Notes: generated from the sequence alone by a model not told the origin. Positions 53,501 to 63,960 are shown, numbered from the stretch's first letter. The stretch: DNA of 64,000 nucleotides from AC-32 sp963754265 (GCA_963754265.1 CAVWFB010000002.1:84652-148651); one strand, 5' to 3'. Numbers and translations are program-made.

Positions 53501-55108
53501 CGCAGGCGCACGTTGTACGAGCCGGGCGTCTGGTACGTGAAGCCGGGCTTGGGATTGGTCGAGTCGCCGAAGACGCCGTCCCCGTTCAGGTCCCAGGAAT
53601 ACGAGATCGTGTCGCCGGGATCCGGGTCGCTCGAGGTCGAGCCGTCGAACGCGACCGTGAGCGGCGCGTTGCCGCTCGTCGGCGTGGCGGTCGCGTTGGC
53701 GATCGGTGGCCGGTTCCCGCCCAGGTACTTGATCTCCCGGATCGTCCCCCCGACGATGTCGGCGTAGAACAGGTCGCCGTTCGGCCCGATCTCGAGGTCT
53801 GCCGGCGTCGATGCGCCCGCCCCGAACGTCGTGATCTTCGTCGGATCGGGCAGACCGTTCGCGCCCGCCGCCATGGCCCAGATGCAGCTGCGCGCATAGT
53901 CGCCGAAGAACAGCGTCCCGTTGTACGAGGTCGGGTACGTCCCGCCGTTGTAGAAGGCCAGGCCCGAGATGGCCGAGCCGGGCGTCGGCGAGCAGCTCTC
54001 GCCGTTCACGACCTTGTCCGAGTGGTTGTACGTGTAGTACGGCGGAACGGCTATGCCCGAGCTGTAGAGGTTCTGGCAGAGGCTCAGGTTCGCCGACAGA
54101 TACCCGCTCTGCGTGCCGTTGCCTTCGTAGCACGGCCAGCCGAAGTCCTCGACGACGCCATCCGTCGGGTTCGGCGCACGGTCGATCTCCTCCCAGCTGG
54201 TCCAGCCGACGTCGCCGATCCACAGCTCGTTCGTGCCGGGGCGGAAGGTGAATCGGAACGGGTTGCGCATGCCGTACGCGACGATCCGCCGCGCATTCGG
54301 GTCGGAGCTTCCCGCGAGGGGGTTGTCGGGAAGGGCGGCGCCGGTCGACGGGTTGATGCGAAGGATCGCGCCGTTGAGGAGGACCGGCTCGCCCGCGGGT
54401 CGACGGAGCGACTGTGCTCGCAGCGCGCCTCCCTCCGCGCCGGGCGGCCGCTGGTTGCCGCCGACTGCGCACGGGCGGGTCGCCGCAGGGGTTCTTCGGC
54501 TGGCCCGTCTGTCCGTAGTCCGCGAACGTGTAGCTCGCGCCGTCACCGCCGCTCACGTAGAGAGCACCGTCGGGCCCAAAGTGGAGATCGCCGATCGAGT
54601 GGCTCGTGAACTGCTGGCACCAGCCATCGAGGAGCACTTGCGACCCGGTGGCGATGTTGCCGTTTGCAGTCAGGCGCACCAGGCGCCCGCTCACCATGCA
54701 CCCGTCGGTCTCAGGCCCCGGCGGGGTCGGGCAGTCGTCTCCCCACGTCGGCGGGTTTCCGCCAATCGGGGCATCGCGCGTGTAGAGCGCGTAGACGTAC
54801 GGAGTGATCGGGAAGTTCGGGTCGAGCGCCAGCCCGAGGAGCCCGCGGTCGCCGGTCATCGTCACTTCGGCGGTCAGGTCGGCGAAGATCGTGGGCGTCC
54901 CGCCGAGGCCCGGGTAGACCTTGATGAGCCCGCTCTGCTCGGCGACGAAGACTCGACCGTCCGGAGCGAAGCGCACCGCGGTCGGGAACGACAGGCCCGA
55001 TATGACGGTCGACTCCTGGAAGCTCTGCGGAAGCGTCGTTGCGGGACGGCCAGTGGCTGGGGCTACGAGGGCGGCAACCGCGACGACGGCGATAAAGCAC
55101 CGGCGCAC
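50576..55108 (-). pseudogene. giant secreted PQQ-type sugar dehydrogenase/PKD/Ig/LamG mosaic, two frameshifts
   Basis: About 1,500 residues when joined. Signal peptide MRRCFIAVVAVAALVAPATG; a six-bladed glucose/sorbosone dehydrogenase domain (SFPTAVRFAPDGRVFVAEQ, GDRGLLGLALDPNF, RNPFRFTFRPGTNELWIGDV); a PKD domain (FDGSTSSDPDPGDTISYSWD); an Ig-like repeat; a LamG domain; two more Ig-like repeats (DNVGIAGVQFRVDGANVGAE); a run of 17 prolines; and a second LamG. Frames break at about 54472 and 51230, each repairable by one base. It is probably a surface protein that binds and oxidises carbohydrates. Confidence 0.82.
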
Positions 55109-55392
55109 CGGACGGGTCTACCAGCCTTCCGGTTAGCTTTCAAGCTAGCCGATTGGCTAGTCGAGCCCGCGAATGCCGACCCGGCCGGCGATCAACATCC
55201 TCAGGTGGCGAGGAGTCTGGGCTAGCCCGCGTGAGCTGTGTCTCGCCGCTCCGTGGGTGGAAGTAGGGGACGAAGGCCTCGCGTGGCAGTGGCGACGCCT
55301 CTGCTGGACGACGGCTCGACGTTCTGCCGGCTGTTGCAAGGGGCAGAGGCCGGTTGACTGGCCGAGGCCGGCGCCTTGGTCGTCCCGGTTGA

Positions 55393-57060
55393 TCATTGTC
55401 TTCGCAACGTCACCCAGACGTCGTTGGCGTCGCGGTGACGCCGGTCGGCAGGTAGGGAAGGCTCACGCGTGTCACGCTGCTCGTCTTCGGATCGATACGC
55501 CAGAGCGCGCGGTCTCGAGGCGTCGTCGCCCAGATGGCACCTGCACCTGCCGCGACGGTCCAGACGCCAATCGCTGGGTCGCCCGTGGGCAGGGAGATGC
55601 GGTGAGGTCCGGGGCGATCCGACCGCGCTGAGGCGTACGACTTGCGGCACGCACCAGTCTGCCGACCCAGACGACGTTGCCGTCGACGACCAGGGAAGTC
55701 GGGTTGGATCGCGACCTGCGATGTCGACGGTTCTCGGCCGCTCCGGTTGCCGGGTGCAGTCGCGTGAGGCTTCCGTCGTCGAAGTTGTCGATCCAGAGGT
55801 CGCCGTACCCGCCCGACCAGGCAAGCCCCACGCGTCACGTGCGAGGTGGATCGTCCGCTGCGCACCTGTTTGCGGGTCGATCTGCGTGACGGTGTCGCTT
55901 TTGCGCGTCGCCGCCGACGATCTGGGAGAGCCAGAGCGAGCCGCCGCCGTAGGCGAGGCCTCGGAAGAAGCCATCGCCGCCGGGGACAGGCCAGCGTCTT
56001 CTTGAAGTCGAGCGTCTTCGCGTCGACCCGCACGATGTCGTCGCGTGCCCGGAGCTCGGCGGGTAGCAGTTGGCGACCCAGACGTCGCCGGAAGGAACGG
56101 CGGTGACCCACGGTGCGAGCCCCCACCGACCACGACGGCTTCGCCCGTCGACGGGTCGACCCGCGTCAGCGTGTGATCGCCCGCGTTTCGGATGCCGCCC
56201 GCAGACGGTGTCGCGCAGGATGTGGTTCGTGACCCAGAGATAGCCGCCGGAGCGATCACGAGATCGGGCGCGTCGCCGACCGGCGCCACCTGGGTCGCCT
56301 TGAGCGTGCTTCGGGTCGATCCGGACGACGCTGTTGGGCAGCATCTGTGCGTTGATGGGCCGTGGCCGGCGACGAGCGAACACGACTCACGACGGCTGCG
56401 GCGATGACGACGGCGAGCGCACGCCGGCAAGCAGGGCGCGGCGCCGCAGCGGGCGCGGCTCGACGACCGTCTCGGCGCTCGAGCGGCGGGAACTCGGTCG
56501 CCAGCCCGTCGATGTCGAGCTGAAACAGACGGCTCGGGTCGGTCGATGTCCTTGAGCCGATAGGTGCCGAGGTCTCGCACGACTGACGCCCGCCGACCTC
56601 GTCCTCGACCAGCTCGCGCGTGGCGTTCGAGAGGAGCGACCTGGCCGCCGTGGCCGACGGCGCCGATCCGCGCCGCCCTGTGCACGCCGAGCCCGACGTA
56701 GCGCTCTTCGCCGACGGCGGGCTCGCCGGTGTGGAGGCCCATGCGCACGCGCACCTGCGCGCCGTCCGGCCACTGGTGCTCGGCGAGAGCGCGCTGCGCG
56801 ATGACGGCGGCTGCGAGCGCGGAGTTGGCGCGGCGCGAAGGCGAAGAAGAAGGAGTCGCCCTGGTTGTCGACCTCGCGTCCCTCGCACTGCTCGACGGCG
56901 TCTCGGAGGATGCGTTGGTGCTCGGCGAGGACGTCGGCGTAGCGCTCGCCCGAGCTGCTTGAGGAGCCGGTCGAGCCCTCGATGTCCGTGAACAGGAACG
57001 TGACGGTGCCGACGGGGAGAAGGCGGCGTACGGTGTGGTGAGCGTCGGGTCGTCCCTCAT
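55393..57060 (-). pseudogene. class III adenylate/guanylate cyclase fused to a beta-propeller, frameshifted
   Basis: Starts near ATG 57060. Pieces read PVGTVTFLFTDIEGSTG, AEHQRILRDAVEQCEGREVD, NQGDSFFFAF, ALAEHQWPDGAQVRVRMGLH and TGEPAVGEERYVGLGVHRAA, the standard class III cyclase core with metal Asp in FTDIEGST. The distal 380 codons encode repeated propeller blades (VVRIDPK, GGYLWVTNH, SGDVWVANCY). A membrane helix is likely between (RALAVVIAAAVVS). Indels recur about every 100-200 bp. Confidence 0.72.
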
Positions 57061-57251
57061 GGATCTGCCGTTCGAGCTCGTCCCATGGAACGGGCTGGGC
57101 TCGAGCCCGAAAGTCGCCGAGGAGCACCCGTCGTCCTCGCCCCAGCACGTAGAACGCGCCGTGACGGATCCACGCCAGAGCGCGATCAGCTGCAGCATTG
57201 TTGTGTCCGCAGGGGGTGGTCGGCGACAGGTGTCAGCGGGCACGAGATGGA

Positions 57252-57744
57252 CTAAGACCCGAGTGCCGAGCGCCGCTCGATACGGCTCGGAAGCGGGAGT
57301 CGAAGCTCGTCACCCGGCGATCTCGAGCAGAGCCCAATCCTCGTACTCGAACTCCTCGAGCGGCGCGCCCGCGCCACAGAGCAAGCGCCTGCTGAAGGGT
57401 GAGGATCGCTTCGTTCGGCGTCCTGCTCGGCAGCGAGCTTGGTGAGTCGCTCGAACTCGCCGGCGTCGGTGTCGGTCGCGACGAGCACGTAGCCCGACCC
57501 TCTGGTCAGGATCGTGCCTGGGGGAGCGAGCGCCGAAGCTGCGACACGTACCCTGAAGCGCCTTCGGCGCGCTGGGCGGCGGCCGACCCGACCACAGCTC
57601 TTCGATCAGCCGCTCGAGGAGACCAGCTCGTTCGCATGCACGAGCAAGAGCGCGAGCAGCGCGCGTTGACGGCCAGTCCCCAAGGGCAGCTCCCGGCCGT
57701 CTCCTGAACCTCGAGTGGCCGAGGATGCGGAAGCTGAGCGGCAC
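57252..57744 (-). pseudogene. N-terminal remnant of a SARP/BTAD-type regulator
   Basis: Fragments from three frames align as a SARP DNA-binding domain: VPLSFRILGH, LEVQETAGS, RLIEELWSGRPPPSAPKALQ, GYVSQLRRSLP and GYVLVATDTDAGEFERLTK. A broken BTAD piece follows (APLEEFEYEDWALLEIA). The ATPase and later domains are missing. It lies directly upstream of the cyclase on the same strand, so the two may be relics of one regulatory gene or locus. Confidence 0.6.
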
Positions 57745-57897
57745 CGCTGGCCACGCTAGCGCACGCCATCTGGCGTGCAAGCAGGGGTTTTACCGGTGAC
57801 TACGCGCGTGACCGCCCGTGACCGGCGTGCGCGACTCGCCGAGATGGCCGCTCGGAGCGGCGGAGACAGAGTAGACCCGCACCGCAAGGGAGGAGAG

Positions 57898-59096
57898 ATG
57901 CACAGTCAGAAGAGAAGGATGAGACGCGCAGCCTTCGTCATGGCGCTGGCCGGGATTCTGTTGGGTGTGTTCGCGATCACGGCGCTTGCTACGACGGCGA
58001 ACTCGGCGAGATTGTCCCGACCGCTCGGCGCGGGCTGGCGGCAGCCGGCGGCGGCACTTCCTGCCGCGGCGGCCGATCGTCGGCAAACGTTCCACGCCTG
58101 CTGCCGGCGGACGCCGGGCTTGTCTCCTCGTTCGCGTTCAACTCGACCGACCCGAACATCGTCTACGTCGGGACGATTCCCGGCGCCTACAAGGGCCGCG
58201 TCTACAAGTCGACCGACAGCGGCCAGCACGGCGGTTGGTCTCCGGGCGGCGCTGGACCTGGCTCGGCGTCCTGCCGCCGACCCCGAGCGCCCGCGCACGC
58301 TGTACGCCGGCACCGGAAACGCCGTCTTCAAGACGACCAACGGCGGCCGGACCTGGCGAGCCTGGAAACGAGGGCTGCTACCGCCCCCGGGTATCAACCG
58401 CGGCGAGGGATGGGTGAACTGGCTCGCCGTCGACCCGACGAACAGCAACGTCCTCTACGAACACGACTACGCCAACACCATCCGCAAGAGCATCGACGGC
58501 GGGCACAGCTGGAAACCGGTGCTCTCGCTCTGGCAAAAGGGCGACATCATGGCCTTGAAGATGACCCCTTACGCTCCGGCCATCTACGCGGCCTTCATCG
58601 TGTCGGGCCCGAAACGTGGAAAAAGTGAGCCCGGGATCAACAGGACGACCAACGGCGGCAAGACGTGGAAGCGGACGCCACTGCGAGACCTAGACTACGC
58701 GAAGGCCGACGTCGCCGTCTTCGCGGCCAACCGGGGAGAGATCTACGTCGCCGTGGGAGTCCGCGTCTACAGCAGCTCAAACGCCGGCCAGAGCTGGCAG
58801 TTCATCGGCGAGGGGCTCCCACAGCACGCGGTCGTGACCGGGCTGGCCGTGGATGCCTCTGGAACGGTCTACGCGGCGTTCGGGTCGGACGGGATCTACG
58901 AGAGCGCCGACGGACACACCTGGGCGAAGAGCCGGCCGCACTCGGGGCTCGCTCCCGGGCTCGGCGCAAGAATGCTCGCCTCGACCAGGCACGCCAGACG
59001 AAGTCACGCGTGCGAATGACTACCCTTGAACCAGTTGGAGCGCGCAGCACACCCCTCGAGCACAACAGCGGCCGCACCTGGACGGTGGTCGGGTGA
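57898..59096 (+). pseudogene. secreted BNR/sortilin-type beta-propeller protein, frameshifted
   Basis: The ATG at 57898 follows GGAGGAG. A signal peptide (RRAAFVMALAGILLGVFAIT) leads into repeats of the form FKTTNGGRTW, RKSIDGGHSW, RTTNGGKTW, YSSSNAGQSW and YESADGHTW, the Asp-box/BNR pattern of sialidase- and photosystem-assembly-like propellers. Another blade (NSTDPNIVYVGTIPGAYKG) is in a different frame at 58140-58230. Indels near 58090, 58230-58300 and 58970 break the ORF. The function is unknown; it is extracellular. Confidence 0.72.
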
Positions 59097-59129
59097 TGAC
59101 CCGCCGCACTCGATAGTCGCCGTTACGTC

Positions 59130-60149
59130 TCAGGGCAGCCGCGGAGACCGGCGCGCGGAGAGCAGGCCCGCGGCGGTCAGTAGCACCGCTGCGCCGGCGA
59201 GGAAGGCGAAGGTGACCTCGCTCCTGCCGGGCGTGCGGCCGAGCCGCGAGCCGAGCTTCTTGTAGGCGGCCTGCAGCGAGTCTGAGCTGCGGGCGGCGAA
59301 GAACTGACCGCCCGTCCGCTGCGCGATCGCCCTCAGCGTCGCCGGATCGGGAGGCACCCGGCGCGGACCGCTGAAGTCCCCGCCGCCGAAGCCTCCGCCT
59401 GCCCCGAGGTCGATCGTCCCGTGCGGCGTCCCGAGGGCGACCGTGTAGACCGGGATGCCCGCCGCCTTCGCGCGGTCGGCGCCCTCCAGGGGCAGGAGCG
59501 TGCCCCGGGTCTGGGCACCGTCGGAGAGGAACAGGATCGAGACGAGGCCGTGGGTCGGCCCGGAGCGCGTGTCGGCCGCGGCGACCGAGGCGTTCCCGTC
59601 CGCGACGGCTTGGGCTCCGAGCTCGGCAGCCGCCGCCAGCGCGTCGCCGATCGCGGTCCCGCCGAAGCCGGCGAACCTGTCGATGTCGGCGACCGACTCG
59701 CGGACGAGCTCGCGGTCGGTGGTCGGCGGGGCGGCCACCTGCGCGTCGCCCGCGAACACGATCAGGCCGACCCGCATCCGCTTCGGCACCCGCTCGAGGA
59801 ACGTGCGGACTGCCTCCTGCGCCGCACCGAGACGGCTCGGCTTGATGTCACGCGACTCCATCGACCGCGAGGCGTCGATCACCAGGATGGTGGTCGCGCG
59901 CTCCCTGGGCACGAGCCGGTGCACGTGCGGCCGGGCGACGGCGACACAGAGCGCCGCGAGCGCGAGGAGAAACAGCGCCAACGGCACGAACCGACGCCAG
60001 CCGCGGCCGCCCACGACACCGGCCAGGACCTCCAGGTTCGTGAACCTGACCGCATAGCGCATGCGCCGTCGCTCGGCGAGCACGAAGAGCCCGATCGCCG
60101 CCGGGACGACGAGCAGGGTGAGAAGGAGCAGCGGATGGCCGAACGTCAT
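59130..60149 (-). CDS. VWA-domain membrane protein (BatA/B-like, copy 2)
   Basis: A 339-residue protein. Two N-terminal helices, then a von Willebrand A domain with MIDAS elements DASRSM, GGTAIGDAL and LSDGAQT, and a C-terminal helix. The ATG at 60149 overlaps the stop of the secreted protein gene (ATGA). Residues 1-30 and 65-110 resemble the copy at 60847-61809. With MoxR it is thought to act as a metal-dependent chaperone or regulator in the envelope. Confidence 0.88.
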   Translation of the reverse strand: MTFGHPLLLLTLLVVPAAIGLFVLAERRRMRYAVRFTNLEVLAGVVGGRGWRRFVPLALFLLALAALCVAVARPHVHRLVPRERATTILVIDASRSMESRDIKPSRLGAAQEAVRTFLERVPKRMRVGLIVFAGDAQVAAPPTTDRELVRESVADIDRFAGFGGTAIGDALAAAAELGAQAVADGNASVAAADTRSGPTHGLVSILFLSDGAQTRGTLLPLEGADRAKAAGIPVYTVALGTPHGTIDLGAGGGFGGGDFSGPRRVPPDPATLRAIAQRTGGQFFAARSSDSLQAAYKKLGSRLGRTPGRSEVTFAFLAGAAVLLTAAGLLSARRSPRLP

Positions 60150-60850
60150 GGCGCCCTCGAGCAGAGCGCGTGGACCTGGACGACGGCGCGAACGCCGAAC
60201 AGGGCGTCGTCCGAGGAGACGGAGACCGTGACCCCGTCGCGGCGCAGCGCCTGCGCGCCGCTCACCGTCGCCGTCAGCGCTCCGCTGGGCGGCTTGGGTG
60301 TGTAGAAGCCCAGCGCGTGCGAGCCGCCGATCAAGCGCTCTCCGCGGACGCACCTCTTGCCGAAGCGGTTCGCGGTCGCGGGTCGAATCCTCGCGGTGAG
60401 GACTCGCCGCACGAGCGGCTGGCCGGGCCTGAAAGCGTTGTCCGCCGTCGGGACGCGCCCGCCGCCGGAGCCGGGTATGCAGCCGACGTGAGGCCGGAAG
60501 CTCGCTGCGCGGGCCGAGGCACCGACGTAGGTCGCGATGAAGACGGCCGCGCGCGAGGTCGTGATCCCGGGGTTCACCGGGCTCCCCACCTTGCCGAGGA
60601 AGCTGACGTCGATGGCGCGGTTGCTTAGCTCCGCGTCGAGCCCTCCGACGACGTAGCCGCGCGGGCAGGAGAGCTGGTACTCGACCTGGCGCCGAGGCAC
60701 GCTCTGCGCGGTCGGGACGACGACCCACGGGCCCTTGACGGGCACGCAGACCATCAAGCCCTGGCACTCTCTCGGCGTCGAGGCGGCCGGAGCCGCACCG
60801 ACGGCGAGCGTGGCGACGGCGACGGCAAGGGCGCCGAGGGCCGCCTTCAC
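60146..60850 (-). CDS. secreted protein of unknown function within the MoxR operon
   Basis: A 234-residue protein with a signal peptide (ALGALAVAVATLAVGAAPA). The GTG at 60850 was chosen because AGGAGG lies 5 nt upstream and it overlaps the preceding stop (GTGA). Several Cys (ECQGLMVC, LSCPRG, VGCIPG, KRCVRG, HALCSR) suggest disulfides. No known domain is recognised. Its place between two VWA genes implies a secreted partner of the VWA proteins. Confidence 0.78.
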   Translation of the reverse strand: MKAALGALAVAVATLAVGAAPAASTPRECQGLMVCVPVKGPWVVVPTAQSVPRRQVEYQLSCPRGYVVGGLDAELSNRAIDVSFLGKVGSPVNPGITTSRAAVFIATYVGASARAASFRPHVGCIPGSGGGRVPTADNAFRPGQPLVRRVLTARIRPATANRFGKRCVRGERLIGGSHALGFYTPKPPSGALTATVSGAQALRRDGVTVSVSSDDALFGVRAVVQVHALCSRAP

Positions 60851-61809
60851 GGGACCCTCCTGAACCACAACGCCGAAAGGGCGCCGCCCGCGAGCAGGAG
60901 CGCCGCCGAGCCGCCCGCGAAGACATCCGTCATCTCGCGGCTCTCGCGCCGGTGGCCGATCCGCGAGCCCAGCCGTTCGTACACGTCACGCAGGCGTGCG
61001 TCGTTCTTCGCCGTGAAGAACAGCCCGCCGGTCGTCTGCGCCACCTGACGCAGCGTGTCCGGGCTCGGCGGCACCTGCACGATCTGGCGGAAGCCACCGG
61101 TGAGCGTCTGCTCGACGGTGCCGTTCTCCGTTCCGAGCACGACGGTGTAGACGGGGATGTGCAAAGAGCGGGCTCGCTGCGAGGAGGCCTGGGGTGTCGT
61201 CCGCCCGCCCATGCTCGTTCCGTCGGAGATGAGGAGCACGGCCGTCGGCGGCCTCGTGCCGTCGGCCCTGCGCTCCCGCTGCCCGAGCTGCGCGGAGAGC
61301 GCGATCGCGTCGCCGAGCGCGGTCCCCTCCCCCGGCCGCAGGGCGGCCAGCGCGGCCCGCACCAGCGACCGGTCGGCGGTCGGCGGCACCGCCACGACGG
61401 CGCGAGACGCGAACGAGACGACGCCGACGCGGAACTTCTCCGGCACCTTGCGCAGGAAGGCGTTCGCGGCCGCGCGGGCGGCCCCGAGCCGCGACGGCTC
61501 GACGTCCTTCGCGGCCATCGAGCGCGAGACGTCGATCGCCAGGATCACGGTCGCCTCCTCGCGCGGGACGCTGACGTTCGCGTGCGGGCGCGCGACTCCG
61601 ACCACCATCGCGGCCAGCGCCACCAAGAGGATCGCGACCGGAAGATGGCGGCGCCATCCCGGTGCCCGGTCGACCAGGTTGGGAAGCAGGGCGAGGTTCG
61701 CGAAGCGGGACACGTACGAGCCACGGCCGCGCTCGTGTCGCACGTACGCCACAACAAGGAGGGGCACGACCAAGAGCCCGAGGAGCGCGAGTGGTGATTG
61801 AAAGGTCAC
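60847..61809 (-). CDS. VWA-domain membrane protein (BatA-like, copy 1)
   Basis: A 320-residue protein beginning VTFQSPLALLGLLVVPLLVV from GTG 61809, which overlaps the DUF58 stop (GTGA). MIDAS motifs DVSRSM, EGTALGDAI and ISDGTSMGG define the VWA domain; a C-terminal helix anchors it again. It is homologous to the copy at 59130-60149. Confidence 0.9.
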   Translation of the reverse strand: MTFQSPLALLGLLVVPLLVVAYVRHERGRGSYVSRFANLALLPNLVDRAPGWRRHLPVAILLVALAAMVVGVARPHANVSVPREEATVILAIDVSRSMAAKDVEPSRLGAARAAANAFLRKVPEKFRVGVVSFASRAVVAVPPTADRSLVRAALAALRPGEGTALGDAIALSAQLGQRERRADGTRPPTAVLLISDGTSMGGRTTPQASSQRARSLHIPVYTVVLGTENGTVEQTLTGGFRQIVQVPPSPDTLRQVAQTTGGLFFTAKNDARLRDVYERLGSRIGHRRESREMTDVFAGGSAALLLAGGALSALWFRRVP

Positions 61810-62729
61810 TGCCTCCGCCGTAGAAACAGAGCCAGCGAGCGAAGCCAGTCTCCGGATGTCTCGAGCACCAGGTGGCGGACTCCGGCGGACGACAAGCTGC
61901 TCGCCAGGCCGCTGCGCTCCTCGGCGGCCGCCTTGGCGAAGCGATCCCGGAGCCGCGGGTCGCCCGTATCGACCCGGAGCTGGCGACCTGTCTCCGGGTC
62001 GACGAGCCAAAGCTCGCCGGCGTTTGGCAGCCTCTGCTCGAGGGGGTCCTGGATCTCGACCGCGACCACGTCGTGCTTGCCCGCGAGCGCGAGCAGCGGC
62101 CGGCGCCAGTCCTGCGGCCCCCGAAAGTCGGACACGACGACGACGAGGGCGCGCTGCCGGGCGAGCGCGCCTGTTCGGGTGAGCGCCTCCCCCAGCGAGG
62201 TTGCGCCGACTCGGGCCTCGTCGTCTTCCCGCCGTAGCGCGGTCAGGAGCCCGATCAGGCCGACCCTCCCCTGTCGCGGCGGGGAGGAGCGCGGCGAGGA
62301 GTCTCCGAAGGTGACCAGGCCGAGCCGGTTGCCGCGCCGGGTCGCGACGTGCCCGATCGCAAGCGCCACGCCCTCGGCGACGTCCGCCTTGCGCCGGTCA
62401 GTAGTGCCAAATGCCATCGAGGCCGACGTGTCGAGCACGACCCACGTGACAAGCACGCGCTCGGCGAAGAGAACGCGCACGTGCGGCTCGCCGGTTCTCG
62501 CCGTGACGTTCCAGTCGATCAAGCGCACGTCATCGCCCGGGACGTACGGGCGGACCTGGGCCAGCTCCGTGCCGTCGCCGAGCAGTGCCGAGCGGTAGTC
62601 GCCGGCGAGCAGGCCCTCGACCCTGCGCTGGATGTTCACGTCGAGAGCGCGCAGGAGCGCATCTGGCATCGGGCCCGGACCGGGCCGGTCCGGCGTCGGC
62701 GCGGCGCGGAGCGCGGAGAGGACGTTCAC
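61806..62729 (-). CDS. DUF58-domain protein
   Basis: A 307-residue DUF58 protein. The core motif VRPYVPGDDVRLIDWNVTAR is present, with a VWA-like part bearing VLDTSASM and VVVVSDFRG. The GTG at 62729 overlaps the MoxR stop (GTGA). MoxR-DUF58-VWA clusters are widespread and linked to cofactor insertion or envelope stress. Confidence 0.92.
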   Translation of the reverse strand: MNVLSALRAAPTPDRPGPGPMPDALLRALDVNIQRRVEGLLAGDYRSALLGDGTELAQVRPYVPGDDVRLIDWNVTARTGEPHVRVLFAERVLVTWVVLDTSASMAFGTTDRRKADVAEGVALAIGHVATRRGNRLGLVTFGDSSPRSSPPRQGRVGLIGLLTALRREDDEARVGATSLGEALTRTGALARQRALVVVVSDFRGPQDWRRPLLALAGKHDVVAVEIQDPLEQRLPNAGELWLVDPETGRQLRVDTGDPRLRDRFAKAAAEERSGLASSLSSAGVRHLVLETSGDWLRSLALFLRRRQ

Positions 62730-63745
62730 GCGGCGCTCGATCGTGCGAGGTCGACCTGCGGAACGGACACGGCGGCGATCACCGCATCGAGGATGGCGTC
62801 CGGGCTCACCTCCTCTGCGAGCGCCTGGTACGTGAGCACGAGCCGGTGGCGCAGCGCGTCCTTCGCGAGCTCGCCGAGATCTTCGGCGAGCACGTAGTCC
62901 CTGCCGCGGACGAGCGCGAGCGCCCGGGCGGACTGGACGAGGCTGATCGGCCCGCGGGGGCTCGCCCCGTACGCGATGTGATCCTGCAGATCCGGCAGAC
63001 CATGCTCTGCGGGCCTCCGGGTCGCCGTCGCGAGCGCCACGGCGTAGCTCACCAGCGCCGGATCGACGTACACCTCGAAGACAGCCCCCTGGAGCGCCTT
63101 GAGCTCGTCGAGCGAGAGTGCCTGCCGCAGCTCGGGCGCCTCGACGAGCTGGCGCTGGACGATCGTCAGCTCCTCGTCGTGCTCCGGGTAGCCGATCAGG
63201 ATCTTGAGCATGAAGCGGTCGACCTGGGCCTCTGGGAGCGGGTAGGTGCCCTCGGACTCGATCGGGTTCTGCGTCGCCATCACGAGGAACGGGTCCGGGA
63301 CGGGATGGGTGTCGTGCCCGATCGTGACCTGGCGCTCCTGCATCACCTCGAGCAGCGCCGACTGAACCTTGGCCGGCGCGCGATTGATCTCGTCGGCCAG
63401 GAGGAAGTTGCAGAAGACCGGGCCGAGCTCCGTGTCGAAGACGCCTTCCCCCTGTCGGTAGACGCGCGTGCCGACGAGATCGGAGGGGACGAGGTCGGGC
63501 GTGAACTGGACTCGCGAGAACACGCCGCCGAGGACGCCGGCCGTGGTCTTGATCGTCAGGGTCTTCGCAAGACCCGGAACGCCCTCGATCAGCAGGTGGC
63601 CCTGCGCGAGCAGGCAGACGAGCACCCGCTCGAGCATCGCGTCCTGCCCAGCGATCACGCGCCGGATCTCGAAGAGCGCCTGTTCGAGTCGCTCCTTCGC
63701 CTCGGCGGGGGACGGTACGACGAACTCCTCGGACGGCCCGGTCAT
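62726..63745 (-). CDS. moxR: MoxR-family AAA+ ATPase
   Basis: A 339-residue AAA+ protein. Walker A GVPGLAKT, Walker B FLLADEINRAPAK, sensor 1 VMATQNPIE, and the MoxR-specific EAQVDRF region with the Arg finger. It is the first gene of the five-gene coupled operon (63745-59130). It probably remodels a partner held by the VWA proteins. Confidence 0.93.
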   Translation of the reverse strand: MTGPSEEFVVPSPAEAKERLEQALFEIRRVIAGQDAMLERVLVCLLAQGHLLIEGVPGLAKTLTIKTTAGVLGGVFSRVQFTPDLVPSDLVGTRVYRQGEGVFDTELGPVFCNFLLADEINRAPAKVQSALLEVMQERQVTIGHDTHPVPDPFLVMATQNPIESEGTYPLPEAQVDRFMLKILIGYPEHDEELTIVQRQLVEAPELRQALSLDELKALQGAVFEVYVDPALVSYAVALATATRRPAEHGLPDLQDHIAYGASPRGPISLVQSARALALVRGRDYVLAEDLGELAKDALRHRLVLTYQALAEEVSPDAILDAVIAAVSVPQVDLARSSAA

Positions 63746-63854
63746 CGACGCGCTCCTTCCTCGAGGGTGCTGCGGAGGTACAAAGGAAAGCAGGCGGAGC
63801 TGAATTTCGCATAAGAAGTACGGTTGCCGTCCCGTGTCGGATCGGTCTTGTAGC

Positions 63855-63960
63855 CGTCGAAAGTCCGCCCGCTACGCGGGCATGACGACTTTCGACGGGG
63901 TCACGTTCGAGTAGGGCCGCAGCAAAGCCGCGTCCGCCATGTCGGCCGCGGCGGCAAAAG
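63855..63960. repeat. dispersed structured repeat, copy 2
   Basis: CGTCGAAAGTC pairs perfectly with GACTTTCGACG (63855-63865 and 63887-63897) around GCCCGC/GCGGGC. The distal part keeps AGCCGCGTCCGCCATGTC and GGCCGCGGCGGC of copy 1. Stem changes relative to copy 1 are compensatory. It lies in the gene-free 255 bp upstream of moxR, which otherwise shows nothing. Confidence 0.7.
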
